A stretch of DNA of 64,000 nt from Okapia johnstoni (lineage: Eukaryota > Chordata > Mammalia > Artiodactyla > Giraffidae). The stretch lies in NCBI GenBank assembly GCA_024291935.2, contig CM044306.1, positions 248,001 to 312,000 on the forward strand, in the 5' to 3' direction. The position numbers and the translations under genes were made by a program. This document shows, in pieces, positions 10,331 to 21,439 of this stretch; position 1 is the stretch's first letter, and every line of letters begins with the position of its first letter. The notes beneath the pieces are model-generated. The model saw nothing but the letters and a program-made list of their open reading frames with translations, did not search any database and was not told where the DNA came from.

Positions 10331-10872
10331 GAGGACCGCTGCTCCTTGGGTTTCAGGGCTGGCTCCCCTCCCTGGGGCCAGGAACACACCAGGGTGCTGC
10401 GGGAGAGAAGGCTCTGAGGGCTGCAGACTCGCCACCCCCAGAGGCCGGCTCAGGGGGCCTGGGCTTGGAGGGGCGAGGGGCAGAGGCCTGGCGCCAGGCA
10501 TGCCAGCGTCTTCCGGCTGGGGCTGAAGGAGGAGTGAGCTGCCGGGGAGGGCGCAGACCCAGGGACACAGGCCTCTGTCCTCTCCTGGGCCAGGTGAAGG
10601 GGGCTCTGTCCTGGGGCCTGGGGGCCCCATCCCGGGCCTCTGGCGCCCACAGCCCAGGGGAGCGCACGCTAGACCTGAACCCCCACCCCCCAAGCCTCCC
10701 CAGGTGGCTCCCGCACTGTTTCCTTGTCAGTTCTCGTTCCTTCCCTCCAGCTGGGTCCAGAGAAACGCTCTTTGGGGGCTGAGTCTTTCGCGCGTTTCTG
10801 ACGCTTGCGCATCGAGGAAGGGTGCGGGGGGAGCAGACGCCCCCCGGCTCTGGCCGCCGCGCCGCCATCGCC

Positions 10873-10945
10873 GTTGTTTCAGTTTCGTTGTCGTTCGTCG
10901 CCAGGTCGTGTCCAACTCTTTGCCACCCCGTGCGCCGTGGTTCTA
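10873..10945 (-). repeat. Bov-A/BovB 3'-tail fragment, antisense
   Basis: CGTCGCCAGGTCGTGTCCAA followed by CTCTTTGCCACCCCGTG matches the reverse complement of the shared Bov-A/BovB 3' end (normally ..GGGGTCGCAAAGAGTCGGACACGACTGAGCG..). It is truncated. Confidence 0.7.
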
Positions 10946-11402
10946 GGTTTACCTTCTAGTGATCGCAGGTAATAAGGCTTTGCCAGTCATATCGTCCTTT
11001 ACAAAGTAACTAGACTTCAGTGAAGAAGAACAAAAGTAGATTGATTCACAGGGACTATTGAGTGGCTGCTGGGTGTATGGATTCAGCAGAGGACACATGG
11101 GGTTTAGGACCACCGAGCGACGGTCCTGACGCCCCCTCACGTCCACCCACCTCCCCCCCGGCTGCAGGCTGGTACTCCAGGCTGGAACCCCACACCCCCC
11201 CGGGTTCTGTGTCTCCTTCCTCAAGTCACCAGGAGCCTCTTTGGGGGTATAGTCAAGGGGCTGATGCATGGCCAGGAAGAGACCCCTGAGCTGGGCAGGG
11301 GTTTGACTTCTGAAATGCTGGCCTCAGGCTGACATGGCTCACAAAAAGACTCTCTGCCTGAGGTGGACCATTTGGGGGTCTAGCCATGGAGTTCAGACAG
11401 TT

Positions 11403-11560
11403 AATAACGATGATGATCATAGTAATAGCTCAGCCTCAGTGAGCGCTTGCTGTCTACCAGGCACTGAGCTAAGTCTCTGTGTACCATTGCAGATAAGGAC
11501 CACAGGCTCAGAGACATGAAGTAACTCAACCGCGGTCACACAGCACATGGGGAAGCCAGG
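11403..11560 (+). repeat. MIR SINE
   Basis: It reads through MIR landmarks in order: AGTGAGCGCTTGCTGTCTAC, CAGGCACTGAGCTAAG, a degenerate cation-rich middle, then AAGTAACTCAACCGCGGTCA and ACACAGCACATGG. It is nearly full length. Confidence 0.85.
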
Positions 11561-11670
11561 TTTCAGGGCCCAAACTCCTAACCAACGGTTGGAGCTGGGA
11601 GGAGCTCTCAAGGTCACTGTGACTGTAGAGGAGGAAACATATGGTTGTCCTCTACCTTTTAAGCTCTCAG

Positions 11671-11983
11671 GCTTCCCTGATAGCTTAGTTGGTAAAGAAT
11701 CTGCCTGCAATGCAGGAGAGCCCAGTTCGATTCCTGGGTCAGGAAGATCAGTTGGAGAAGGGATGGGCTACCCGTTCCAGTATTCTTGGGCTTCCCTGGT
11801 GGCTCAGATGGTGAAGAATCCGCCTGCAATGTAGGAGACCTGGGTTCGATCCCTGGGTTGGGAAGATCCCCTGGAGGAAGGCACGGCAACCCACTCCAGT
11901 ATTCTGGCCTGGAGAATCCCATGGACTGTATAGTCCATGGGGTCACAAAGAGTCGGACACGATTGAGTGACTTGCACTTTCAC
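11671..11983 (+). mobile_element. Bov-tA dimeric SINE
   Basis: Two tRNA-Glu-derived heads (GCTTCCCTGATAGCTTAGTT and GCTTCCCTGGTGGCTCAGAT) with B-box-like GGTTCGATCCCTGGG lead into the Bov-A body and a TTGCACTTTCAC end. The short direct repeats GCTCTCAG (11663-11670) and GCTCTCGG (11984-11991) look like the target duplication. Confidence 0.93.
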
Positions 11984-13204
11984 GCTCTCGGCGGAGGCTC
12001 CTCTAACAGCAGACAAGTTGACAAGAGAAAACCACAGAGATCAATGTAAGTTTTCTATGGCGGTGGAGACTTCATAAAAAAATGAAGACCCAAAGAAACA
12101 AACTTGTCTGGTTTTTTAATGGTTTATTGTAATAATTTGATTTTTTTCCCTAAATGAAAGCATGCTCGTTACAGCAAAGCAACCACATACTTGATATGGA
12201 GAAGAAAGCGACTCTCTGCTCTTTTTGTCTGTAATATCCCTTTCCTTATCCAGAGAGAAACATTCTTCACAGTTACACCTGAGCGTTCTAGAGTCGCTGT
12301 GTGTGATGAGGGGTGGAAAACAGACAGGACGGAAGCGTCCAAGTGAAGGGCAGGAAAGCGGGGGAGGCAAGGTCCGTTCATTCAGGCGCTGTCTGCACCT
12401 GTGGGGCATTTGCTTCTTCCTTCTAGGACAAGCAGAGCACGTCGCACGTGAGCGTCTCGGGACCTGCTTCAGGGGAGGGGCAGAGAGGCCCTTCCGGGCG
12501 GGCTGTGTCTCAGATTCCTTGGCATGCAGCATGCCAAGCTGCCGTACCTTGGGCCAGCGTGTCCTGAGCCCCTCCGACTGGTTAAGGGAATTGCAGCCTG
12601 GAGAGAGTGGTCTTTGCGTCCTCTGGCTTCAGGTTGGCCGCCCGGGGAGTGGGGGGAGCAGGCAAATCTACTTTCTCTCCTCCGTTGACTAAGCGCTCCT
12701 TCAGACGGGCTGTCTCTGCTCTGCACACTGCCCAGCGAGCTGCTCCGCTCGTGGAGCCAGGGGCTGGCGTCCTCGGCTCAGGCCTACCCCTCCCGGGACC
12801 GAGCGGGAGCCCGGCTGCACCCAGGTCAGAGCCCTGCCTGCAGCTGCGTGGCGTCCGGCAGGTTGACCTCTCTGACTGCCCCTTCTCTGGGCTTTGAGAT
12901 AACGCACTTCACCAGCTCAGCCCGAGGGAGGTGCTGTGGACCCAACCAGGTCCCCTTAAATGCTGGTGATGAGACCCGACCCTGCCTTGACGGCGTTCGG
13001 AGCGGGGCCTCAGGAGCTGAGTAGGTTTGGTTACCAGCAGAGACCGGAGAGCTTCCTCTGTCTTCCTCTCGGCCACGGGCGGACGTCACGAGAAGACGAG
13101 GAGAGCTCGTATCAGAACACGCCGTGCTGGCGCTGTGAGCCGGGCTCCAGAACTGTGAGAGAAGACACGCTGCTGTTGTTCAAGTTACGCTGTCTGTGGT
13201 CTTT

Positions 13205-13282
13205 CTTCCCGACTCAGGGATTGAACCTAGGTCTCCTGCATTGCAGGCAGATTCCTTACCACTGAGCCACCAGGGAAGCCCT
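13205..13282 (-). repeat. Bov-tA tRNA-head fragment, antisense
   Basis: GGGATTGAACCTAGGTCTCC, TGCATTGCAGGCAGATTC and CCACCAGGGAAGCCC are the reverse complement of the tRNA-derived head of Bov-tA. The body is missing. Confidence 0.85.
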
Positions 13283-13387
13283 TTCTGTCATGGCAGCCCG
13301 AGCGAATATATCGACGGTAGACACTGTGTTCAGGAGGGTGGCGTTATGGCCATCGTCTATAGACTGCCGGTGGGTCAGCTTTCTCTG

Positions 13388-13540
13388 ATGGGCTGTAAGC
13401 TGCTAGAGGGCAGAGATACGGAACTGTCTTCTGTGCTCGTTCTGGGTTCCCTCAGAACTCCCTAAATGGAGCCCAGGGTTGGGTCTTCATAAATCTTTGC
13501 TGAAGGGTGGATGGCTGAGTGGATGGACAGATGGACTGAA
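13388..13540 (+). repeat. L2 LINE 3'-end fragment
   Basis: It follows the L2 pattern: TGTAAGCTGCTAGAGGGCAG, then ..GTTCCCTCAG.., then ATAAATCTTTGCTGAAGG and a degenerate GGATGG-type tail. Confidence 0.6.
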
Positions 13541-16040
13541 AGAACGGGACACAGCTCAAATAACTGACTCCACTAGATGATCCAGAGGACATGGGAGTAA
13601 GAAGACAGCTGGGCAGGCCCAGCACGGCTGGGGCCAGTGGCTAACTTGCTTCCAGGTGCTGAGGGGCACCCCAGGAGTGGGGGAGGCACCACCCCCACCT
13701 CTGTGACCTCGTCCACAGGAAGACTGACACTTTCTACAGTCTTCAAGGTGGAGATGCCCTGCTCAGCTCACCAGGAGTTGTCCATGTTTGACTCGTCCAG
13801 ATGAACCAGCGTCCACTTGTCCCAAGAAGAACCACGCATAGTTACAGCAAGGAAGACACCTCCAAGGGGTGGGCCTCGTGGGGAGCCGGGGCTGAGGCGC
13901 ACCTGTGTGGGGGCCAGGTGAACCTTCCTCAGAACCGTGTTGATCTGATTTTGAGCTAAGTCTTAACCAGGCTGAGAAATGGCCTTGGGTGTGTGTGGCC
14001 CAGCTGGTCTCAGCCTCTTTTTGCCACGTCCTCTGCCTCCCCGCACCGTGCGGCCTGGACCTTCTGTAGCCGCGAGCGTGCTGTCCCTGGTCCAGCCTGC
14101 AAGTCACAGACGGACACAGGGTCCCCGGTCTCCTCCACGTCAGTCAGAGATCCCTTCGCCTGACCTGCTTCCATCGTCCCATCCCCCTTCTCTGAGTCTC
14201 CTGCTGCCCTCTTGCCCTTAAGTAGACCCTTGTGGTTATGGGGGATCCACCCAGATAATCCAGGACCATCTCCCCATCTCAGGATCTGCAATTTAATCAC
14301 ACCAAATGGTCCCTTTTGCCACGTACAGTGACAGTCTCAGGCTCTGGGCGTTAGGGCTCAGATGTCTGTGGGACCTCTGTTCTGCCTGCTGCAGGCCCTG
14401 ACTTGGAACTTGATTTTCTCTGGCTTCACCTAGCAGTTCAGGTGTGGGGATGCAGGTGAGATAGAAGGAGGGAAACTAGAAGGTCGAGGCTGAGGGGGCT
14501 GAGGGCAACAGCGGACGGTGTGCGGGTCTGGGCTGCTTGGAGTTGGGGTTGCCCTGGGACACAGCAAGTTCACGATGATGAGGTCAAGGCCCTGGAGGGC
14601 TTGATGAGGTTGCGGGGCAGGTGTAGTGGGGGGAGGGAGGCATTGGGGGCACTGGGAGCTATGCCCAGAGAGGCAGATGGCCCTGAAGACCACGGTGGGG
14701 GAGACAGTTAGCCGAGACGGTGGGGGGAGGTGCCTGGACGTGAGAAGGTCACTGCAGGGGAGCTGAGAGGCCAGGAGCCGATGGTCAGCCAGTGGACGCT
14801 GACGTGGCAGGACTTGGGGTGTGGAGGAGGGCTTCTCGCCTGAGGAGAAGCCTCAGATGACGTGAAGGGGTGAGCAGGAGGGCGTTCAGGGGGTGTCAGT
14901 GCTGAGGAAGGGTTCAGGAGAGCCTCCCCAGGCCTCGGAGAAGGCTCTTCCCCAGGAGCGCGGGGAACGGGGAGTCCCTGCCCCCTCCTGCGGTCACGGG
15001 TCCAGGGACATGAGAGCAGCACCGCCTCTGGTCACCTCTGCTCCTAGGTTTTGTCAGGAGCTGCAGTCTTTAAAACACCTGGATCAGGTGTCTCTGCCCA
15101 GGCTTCCTCTGCACCCTGAGGCCCCTCAGGCCCCCTCTCGCCCTTTCCAGCCCCGCACCTCCTGGGACTGAGGAGGGGCCGGGCAGTCTGGCAGGTACCC
15201 CGGCAGGAGGATGGACAGCTCCTACCAGGAGCGCTGGGGAAAGGAGAGTCCTTGGGGGAGAAGGTTCCATGTGTCCGAGGAGGTAAACAGAGACCTCAGC
15301 GAGGAGCTTTCAGGATGTAGATAGTTCCGGAAGGCTCAGTGGAGTCGGAGGATGGGAGGGGCTGGCGGGTGGAGACGCAGGCTGGAAGCCGGGAGGGTCC
15401 CGGAGAGACCAGGGCCGGAGTGTCTTCCCCAAATACCGCAGCTTGACCCTGCCCCCCGCGCCTCCAGGACAGCTGTCCCCTGTCAGCAGGTGGGGTCCAC
15501 GTCCTCTCCCCTCGACCTCAGGCAGGCTTCCAGCTGGGTGCCTGAAGAGCCACAGGGGTGATGCTCTGCCACCTCTGGGACCCCCACTTTCCTTCCTGCT
15601 CAGGGAATTCCAGAGGTCAGCAGATCTTAACAAAGGGCAGCCTGAGTATCCCAGCACTTCGGTCCCATCCAGACACCGTTCAGGAGGCAGGGACCGAATC
15701 TGGCATTAGTTAGGGAAGTGGTGGGATGTCTGGGTCATTCGGCCATGAAAGGTTCTGTTTTCCAGGAATAATCAAAATTAAAGACGCGGGAAGAGCCTCA
15801 TGGGGCAGTGAACGGGGGACTAACCCCACACACACTTGGGTGCGGCGACGTCTCAGTGGCGCTGACCTCTCAGGTGGTGGGCTTTTCGTTGGTACTGTTT
15901 CCTTCTTTAACTTTTCTGTGTTTTGCAGATTTTTTGAAGGTAAAGTATAATACTCCTAGAATGAGAAAAACATAAGTATTATTTGTTTTAAAAAGCACCT
16001 TGTCATTTGCAATTTAATTAGTGGATTCCGGAGGTCTCCT

Positions 16041-16235
16041 TGTTGTTGCTCAGTCACTCAGCACGTCTGATTCTTTGTGGCCCCGCGGACTGCAGCACGC
16101 CAGGCTCCCCTGTCCCGCAGTTTCTCCTGGAGTTTACTCACATTCATGTCCACTGAGTCAGTGACGCCATCCGACCATCTCATCTGCCGTCGTTCCCTTC
16201 TCCTCCAGCCTCAGTCTTTCCCGGCATCAGGGGAG
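16041..16235 (-). mobile_element. BovB 3'-end fragment, antisense
   Basis: TTGTTGTTGCTCAGTCACTC, the CGGACTGCAGCACGCCAGGC motif, GAGTCAGTGACGCCATCCGA and TCTTTCCCGGCATCAGGGG are the reverse complement of the BovB 3' UTR. It is a short diverged 5'-truncated copy. Confidence 0.85.
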
Positions 16236-17504
16236 ATCTCACGGGGGTTAACGTATCTCTGAGGACTCTTATCAGGGGACAAAGGTCAGGACCCCAGGTC
16301 CCTCCAGCCCCATTCTCCTGCAGTTGTGAGCGCGAGCAGGTGGGTCCATCACCCTCTTTGATCCCAAACCTCTGCTCCTGAGGCAGTTTTATTGGAAGCT
16401 GCAAGTTTAAAAATATCTGCATCAGGTGTATCTGCCCCTCTCCTGCTCTGGTTTCAGAGGCCTCCTCGGCCCCTGCTCCCCCCTCAGCTCCAGGGCGGGG
16501 TGGATGGCCAGGCAGGCGGCCTGTGCTATATTGGGAACCAGCACAGGGGTCACGGGGCTGGTTCTGAGCTCCCTGCAGGGAGGCCCCACCCCCACCCCAG
16601 CATCCCCTTCCTGCAGGCCTGCCTTCTTTCCAGCTGCATCCTGGGGACCCAGGGACCCAGCACAGGACCCTCCCCTTGCAGTTATCGCCTGTGTGGAACT
16701 GGAAAGTCCCCGTGGGGCGGGGGGGTTACAGGGTCTGCAGAGAAAGCATCTTCCCAGGGACCACTGAGGCAGGAGTGACGGCGCCAGCCGGAGAAGCCGT
16801 TGGGAGGGCAGCCCTCTTCTGGGGGTGCCACCAGATGCCTGGATGGGCCAGATGACAGGTTTCTCCCAAACCAGAGTGTGCTGGACACAGACCCGCTGTG
16901 ACGGGCTCTCAGAGCACTGCCTCCCAGGACTCTTGTGGACCAGTTCCTTCTGGGAAATTCCTTGAGTGTTGTTTCCTTAGTCAACAGACACTCCTGAAAG
17001 CTCCCTTCAAGGGGGAGTTTACGGATGTTTGAGGAAGGTCAAGTCTGTCCCTTCTCCAACAGCCCCAGAGGGAAGTCTTTCCTTCCTCCCCTGATCCGGG
17101 AGGGCCCTGGGCTCTGGGAGAGCGGGGTGAAAGCCTGAGTGTGGCTGCAGGATGGGACCCGGTCCTTCTGCCTCTTGCTGTAGCAGGCTGCGGGTGGGGG
17201 CGCTCACTGAGGAGCCGTGAGCCCGGGTGTCCAGCTGGGCCAGGATTCCAGGCTTGTTCTACCACTGCGTCGGGTCAGGGCCGAGGCCCACCTACCCCGC
17301 CCAGGGTAGGCTTCTTCCATTTCCTGCTTCAACCCCCTGACTTCAGTTTTCAAAACTGTTGGCTCGCTGCAGGGAAGGAAACACTAAGAATGAATGAGTG
17401 AGGTTCCTAGTACGTCCACAGCCTATACGCAAGTACCAAACATGCTCTGTGTGATCTTCACACTTTCTGGGTCTCAGTTTCCCTCCCCGAAAAACCCAGC
17501 CTGG

Positions 17505-17785
17505 GGGTCACTGACATTTTGGACCATATCATTCTCGGGAGTGGGGTAGGGGCTGTGCCCTGTAGGATATTTAGCAGCAGCATCCTTAGCCTGGAGAAGG
17601 GAAATGGCAACCCACTCCAGTATTCTTGCCTGTGAAATCCCACAGACAGAGAAGCCTGGCAGGCTCTAGTCCATGGGGTTGCAAGAGTTGGACATGACTG
17701 AGCGACTGAAACATCCTTGGCCTTCGCCCATCTTCCCAGCAGCAGATGCCAGCAGCACAACCAGGAATGTCTCCAGCTGGAAGTA
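17505..17785 (-). repeat. MER5A relic, antisense, split by a Bov-tA insertion
   Basis: GACATTTTGGACCATATCAT, CCCTGTAGGATATTTAGCAG and, beyond the insertion, CATCCTTGGCCTTCGCCC and GGAATGTCTCCAGCTGG are the reverse complement of MER5A. The two halves are separated by about 120 bases of Bov-A sequence. Confidence 0.7.
17590..17711 (+). mobile_element. Bov-A monomer inserted in MER5A
   Basis: It runs from GGAGAAGGGAAATGGCAACC through ATTCTTGCCTGTGAAATCCC to GTTGGACATGACTGAGCGAC. Similar CATCCTTAG/CATCCTTGG sequences flank it and fit a target duplication inside the older MER5A. Confidence 0.85.
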
Positions 17786-17842
17786 AAGACGCCCCACTCG
17801 AGAACTACCAGGTGAGTGCTGTCTCCCTTTAGATTTGTCATC

Positions 17843-18886
17843 AGTTCAGTTCAGTTCAGTTCGGTCACTCAGTCGTGTCTGACTCTTTGCGACCCCATGA
17901 ACCGCAGCACGCCAGGCCTCCCTGTCCATCACCAACTCCCTGAGTCCACCCAAACCCTTGTCCATTTAGTCGGTGATGCCATCCAGCCATCTCATCCTCT
18001 GTCATCCTCTTTTCCATCTGCCCTCAATCTTTCCCAGCATCACGGTCTTTTCCAATGAATCAGCTCTTCACATCAGGTGGCCAGAGTATTGGAGTTTCAG
18101 CTTCAGCATCAGTCCTTCCAATGAATATTCAGGACTGATCTCCTTTGGGATGGACTGGTTGGATCTCCTTGCAGTCCAAGGGACTCTTAAGAGTCTTCTC
18201 CAACACCACAGTTCAAAAGCATCAATTCTTTGGTGCTCAGCTTTCTTTATAGTCCAACTCTCACATCCATGCATGACCACTGGAAAAACCATAGCCTCGA
18301 CTAGACGGATCTTTGTCAGCAAAGTAATGTCTCTGCTTTTTAATATGCTGTCTAGGTTGGTCATAACTTTCCTTCCAAGGAGCAAGCGTCTTTTAATTTC
18401 ATGGCTGAAATCACCATCTGCAGTGATCTTGGAGCCCAGAAAAATAAAGTCAGCCACTGTTTCCACTGTTTCCCCATCTATCTGCCATGAAGTGATGGGA
18501 CCGGATGCCATGATCTTAGTTTTCTGAATATTGAGCTTTAAGCCAACTTTTTCACTCTCCCCTTTCACTTTCATCAAGAAGCTCTTTAGTTCTTCTTCAC
18601 TTTCTGCCATAAGGGTGGTGTCATCTGCATATCTGAGGTTATTGATATTTCTCCTGGCAATCTTGATTCCAGCTTGTGCTTCATCCAGCCCAGCATTTCT
18701 CATGATGTACTCTGCATGTAAGTTAAATAAGCAGGGTGACAATATACAGCCTTGACGTACTCCTTTTCCTATTTGGAACCAGTCTGTTGTTCCATGTCCA
18801 GTTCTAACTGTTGCTTCCTGACCTGCATACAGGTTTCTCAAGAGGCAGGTCAGGTGGTCTGGTATGCCCATCTCTTGAAGAATTTT
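17843..18886 (-). mobile_element. BovB LINE, 5'-truncated, antisense
   Basis: About 1.04 kb of the 3' part of BovB lies on the minus strand, ending in the ACTGAACTGA repeat. A 267-residue open frame (18871-18068) carries the reverse-transcriptase C-terminal half with an intact YADD catalytic motif (in NNLRYADDTTLMAESEE) and the thumb/connector region (DSILKSRDI, YGCESWT-like HGCESWT). The upstream part of RT and the endonuclease are missing, so it is dead. Confidence 0.95.
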
Positions 18887-19085
18887 CCGAGAGGAGCTAC
18901 CCCGCGCCCAAGGTCAGGGGTGGCGGCCGAGAGGGTTTGTCATGAAGATCCTCAAAAACATTCCTTCCTTCCTTTTATTACCCCTTCCACCACCCTCACC
19001 TTCTTCTTTGGACTTGATTTCTCTTCTATGATGAGCACATTGAATGAGGGAACTCGTGAATACCTGCCGCCCATGCTGGCCCTGG

Positions 19086-19412
19086 GCTTCCCTGGTGGCT
19101 CAACTGGTAAAGAATCCACCTGTAATGCAGGAGACCCCAGTTCCATCCCTGGGTTGAGAGGATCCCCTGGAGAAGGGATAGGCTACCCACTCCAGTATTC
19201 TTGGGCTTCCCTGGTGGCTCAGGTGGTGAAGAATCCACCTGCAAAGTGGGAGACCTGGATTGGATCCCTGAGTTGGGAAGATCCCCTGGAGAGGGGAATG
19301 GAAACCCACTCTAGTTTTCTTGCCTGGAGAATCCTGTGGACAGAGGAGCCTGCAGGCTATAGTTCATGGGGTTGCAAAGAGCTGGACATGACTGAGTCAC
19401 TTTCACTTTCAC
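19086..19412 (+). mobile_element. Bov-tA dimeric SINE
   Basis: Two tRNA-derived heads (GCTTCCCTGGTGGCTCAACT and GCTTCCCTGGTGGCTCAGGT) precede a Bov-A body ending in CACTTTCACTTTCAC. ATGCTGGCCCTGG (19073-19085) and ATGCTAGTCCTGG (19413-19425) form a 13-base target duplication with two mismatches. Confidence 0.94.
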
Positions 19413-19499
19413 ATGCTAGTCCTGGCATCCAGTAATTCTGCAGTTCTTATTTGGGTCAAGGCTTGAGCTTGAGCCTGCTCCTCTAACCCAGAAAGTGGG

Positions 19500-19575
19500 T
19501 TGCTGGACCCATTTTACAGATGTGGCATCAGAACAGAGAAGAGGCTAGACTTCAACTCTGGAGCTGAAGGAGGGA
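19500..19575 (+). repeat. MIR fragment
   Basis: CCCATTTTACAGATGTGGCA followed by AGAGAAGAGGCTAGACTTCA resembles the MIR core 'CATTTTACAGATGAGGAAACTGAGGC'. It is short and diverged. Confidence 0.5.
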
Positions 19576-19904
19576 CTCAGGACGCACAGTGGTGAATGCA
19601 GTCCCAACAAAGGGGTCAGCTCCAAGCAGGCACTCCCAGGAAGATCGGGGAGGGGGAGGCAAAAGAGGGAGGTGCCCAGACACAGACCCAGAGCTGAGAG
19701 TGACCAGCTGTGCCCCAAACGACATTCCTTCCCTCCTGGGCTAGACTACACATCCCCTCTCCTCTGGCTCTCAGGTGTGACCGTGTCCCTGAGCTCTGGG
19801 CAGTGGCAGGTGGGCGGAAGGTGGAGCTACAACTTCCTGGTCCATTAAAACTTCTCACAACACCTTCTACACAAGCTCACCTGCTCTTTCCCTTCTCCAT
19901 CTGC

Positions 19905-20115
19905 ACATTGGAGGTCAACACCAAGGGCGACCTTAGACGCTCGTGTTGGAAGATGGCAGAGCCTGCATGGTGTGGGGCTCTGAACCTGTGATTGCCTGTG
20001 GGGAGCAGAGCATCTCCCATCCACCCCGCTGATGGGACTTCATGAGTGAGAGATACACTTGCATTGATTAAGCCATTCTGCATTCGGGGTGGCTAGCTGT
20101 GTCGTTTGTCTGAGT
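19905..20115 (+). repeat. Old mammalian interspersed repeat, family not assigned
   Basis: GGAAGATGGCAGAGCCTGCA, then ATGAGTGAGAGATACACTTG and ATTGATTAAGCCATTCTGC, follow a pattern common in old mammalian retroelements (GAGTGAGAAATAAACTT..TTAAGCCACTGAGA). I cannot assign the family. Confidence 0.4.
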
Positions 20116-21439
20116 GATATGGGTGCAGGGTGAGGTGGGGCTGGAGGAAGGGGCTGGGGGTGCTTTGATTGGGGCCCTAGAACATCCACTTCTACGTGAG
20201 TTCCCTCAGATTTTACCCTGAAGGTTATGGAGGCAGGATTTGTAGCTGAACTGAAACACGTGACGGCGAGAGCCCCACATTGGACGGAGGCCAGAGCGTG
20301 TCACTAAATGCAGACCGCACGGGCGTCTGCCCAGGATGGCTGCAGAGCTTGTGCTGAGCCCGAGTTTCCTCGGGGCTAAGAATAAACAGCACTGTTGGCA
20401 CCTGGCACTGATGCGGGGTGGCTCGGCTCCAGCTCGGAGCCGCAAGCCCAGAGCTCGTCCAGGATCAAGGGATGGGCAGGTCCCCTGCCCCAGGACCCTG
20501 AGGCTCGGTGCATCTGGGAACATCGGTTTCTCCAGGGGCCCATCTCAGGCAGGAGGAAAGAGGTTTCAGGCAGGCGAGGGGTGGTTCCTGTGGCCACATG
20601 GGCTGGGATGCGGGGACGCCGGGCCCCCAGCCTCCCTGAGGGAGTCACAACACTGGCCTTCTTGGGAAGGGGGCTTGAGAGGTTTGTGCATCTCCGCTCC
20701 GAGAGACCAGAGAAGGCCACGGCTCCTGGGAGGGAAACTCATGGAATCCATCCAGAAATGGGGGGTGTGACTGGAAGCAGGAGCGCCAGGGCTCCAGTGG
20801 GGTGGGGAGGTGGTGGTGCAGGTTCTCCGGCCTCAGCACCCGCCCCTGGCGTCCTGCCTGTGCCCACCTGCAGGCACGGGCCTGGCATTACACCGACTGG
20901 CCGGCCTGCGCGGCATCCTTATCAGAGAGTCCCTCGTGTCCCTCTTCCCATTCGGCCTGTGGTTGGAGCCACATCCTCCTGTCCAGCTCCTCCAGGTATA
21001 AAGCTCACACCTTGGGACAGGAATCCTCTATTTCTCATTCATTTAGGAATCTGGAGGGGAAAGGAGGCTGGTTACTGGACTTGTTAGGAAGCCCACCGGG
21101 CAGCTTAGTGCCCCTGAGGCTGTGGCTCTGTCCGGCTGGGCGCGTCCTGCAGGTTCTGAAGATGGGTCTGGCTTTCTCAGCTGCTCAGATGTCCACACCT
21201 CACAGGAGTGGCCTGCCCCTCTTCTGTGAACAGGCAGCTCCGTGGACCCACCCGGGAGCCTAGACCCAGCTGGTGGGGACGGGGAGGCAGCCAGTGGCCC
21301 GGACAAGAAGCAGAGAAACTGGCCTTGGCAAGCACAGGATCCACCCTCTTCTCCCCTTCTTCTGCGGGGTCTCCCTAGGACACTGACTGCCCATAAGGAC
21401 TTGAAGGGAGCTCTCCCCCTCCCCGCCCAACATCAAGAG

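Larger units (their letters stand above)
10331..21439. other. Intergenic region between CACNG1 and CACNG4
   Basis: About 11 kb separates the CACNG1 promoter from the CACNG4 3' end. It holds MIR, MER5A, three Bov-tA copies or fragments, several BovB fragments and a possible old internal duplication (15.0/16.4 kb). No other gene is recognisable. The A/T-rich start of 12.1-12.3 kb has an AATAAA on the minus strand at 12128-12123, without an associated coding frame I can identify. Confidence 0.6.

Noticed and set aside
11671..11983. tRNA-like segments (A/B-box-like) that could be called tRNA genes
   Set aside because: They are the tRNA-Glu-derived heads of Bov-tA SINEs, fused to Bov-A bodies and flanked by target duplications.
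12116..12532. 138-residue minus-strand frame ending near an AATAAA (12128-12123)
   Set aside because: No homology I recognise, no clear exon borders and no spliced partner. The nearby AATAAA alone does not make a gene; a non-coding transcript cannot be excluded.
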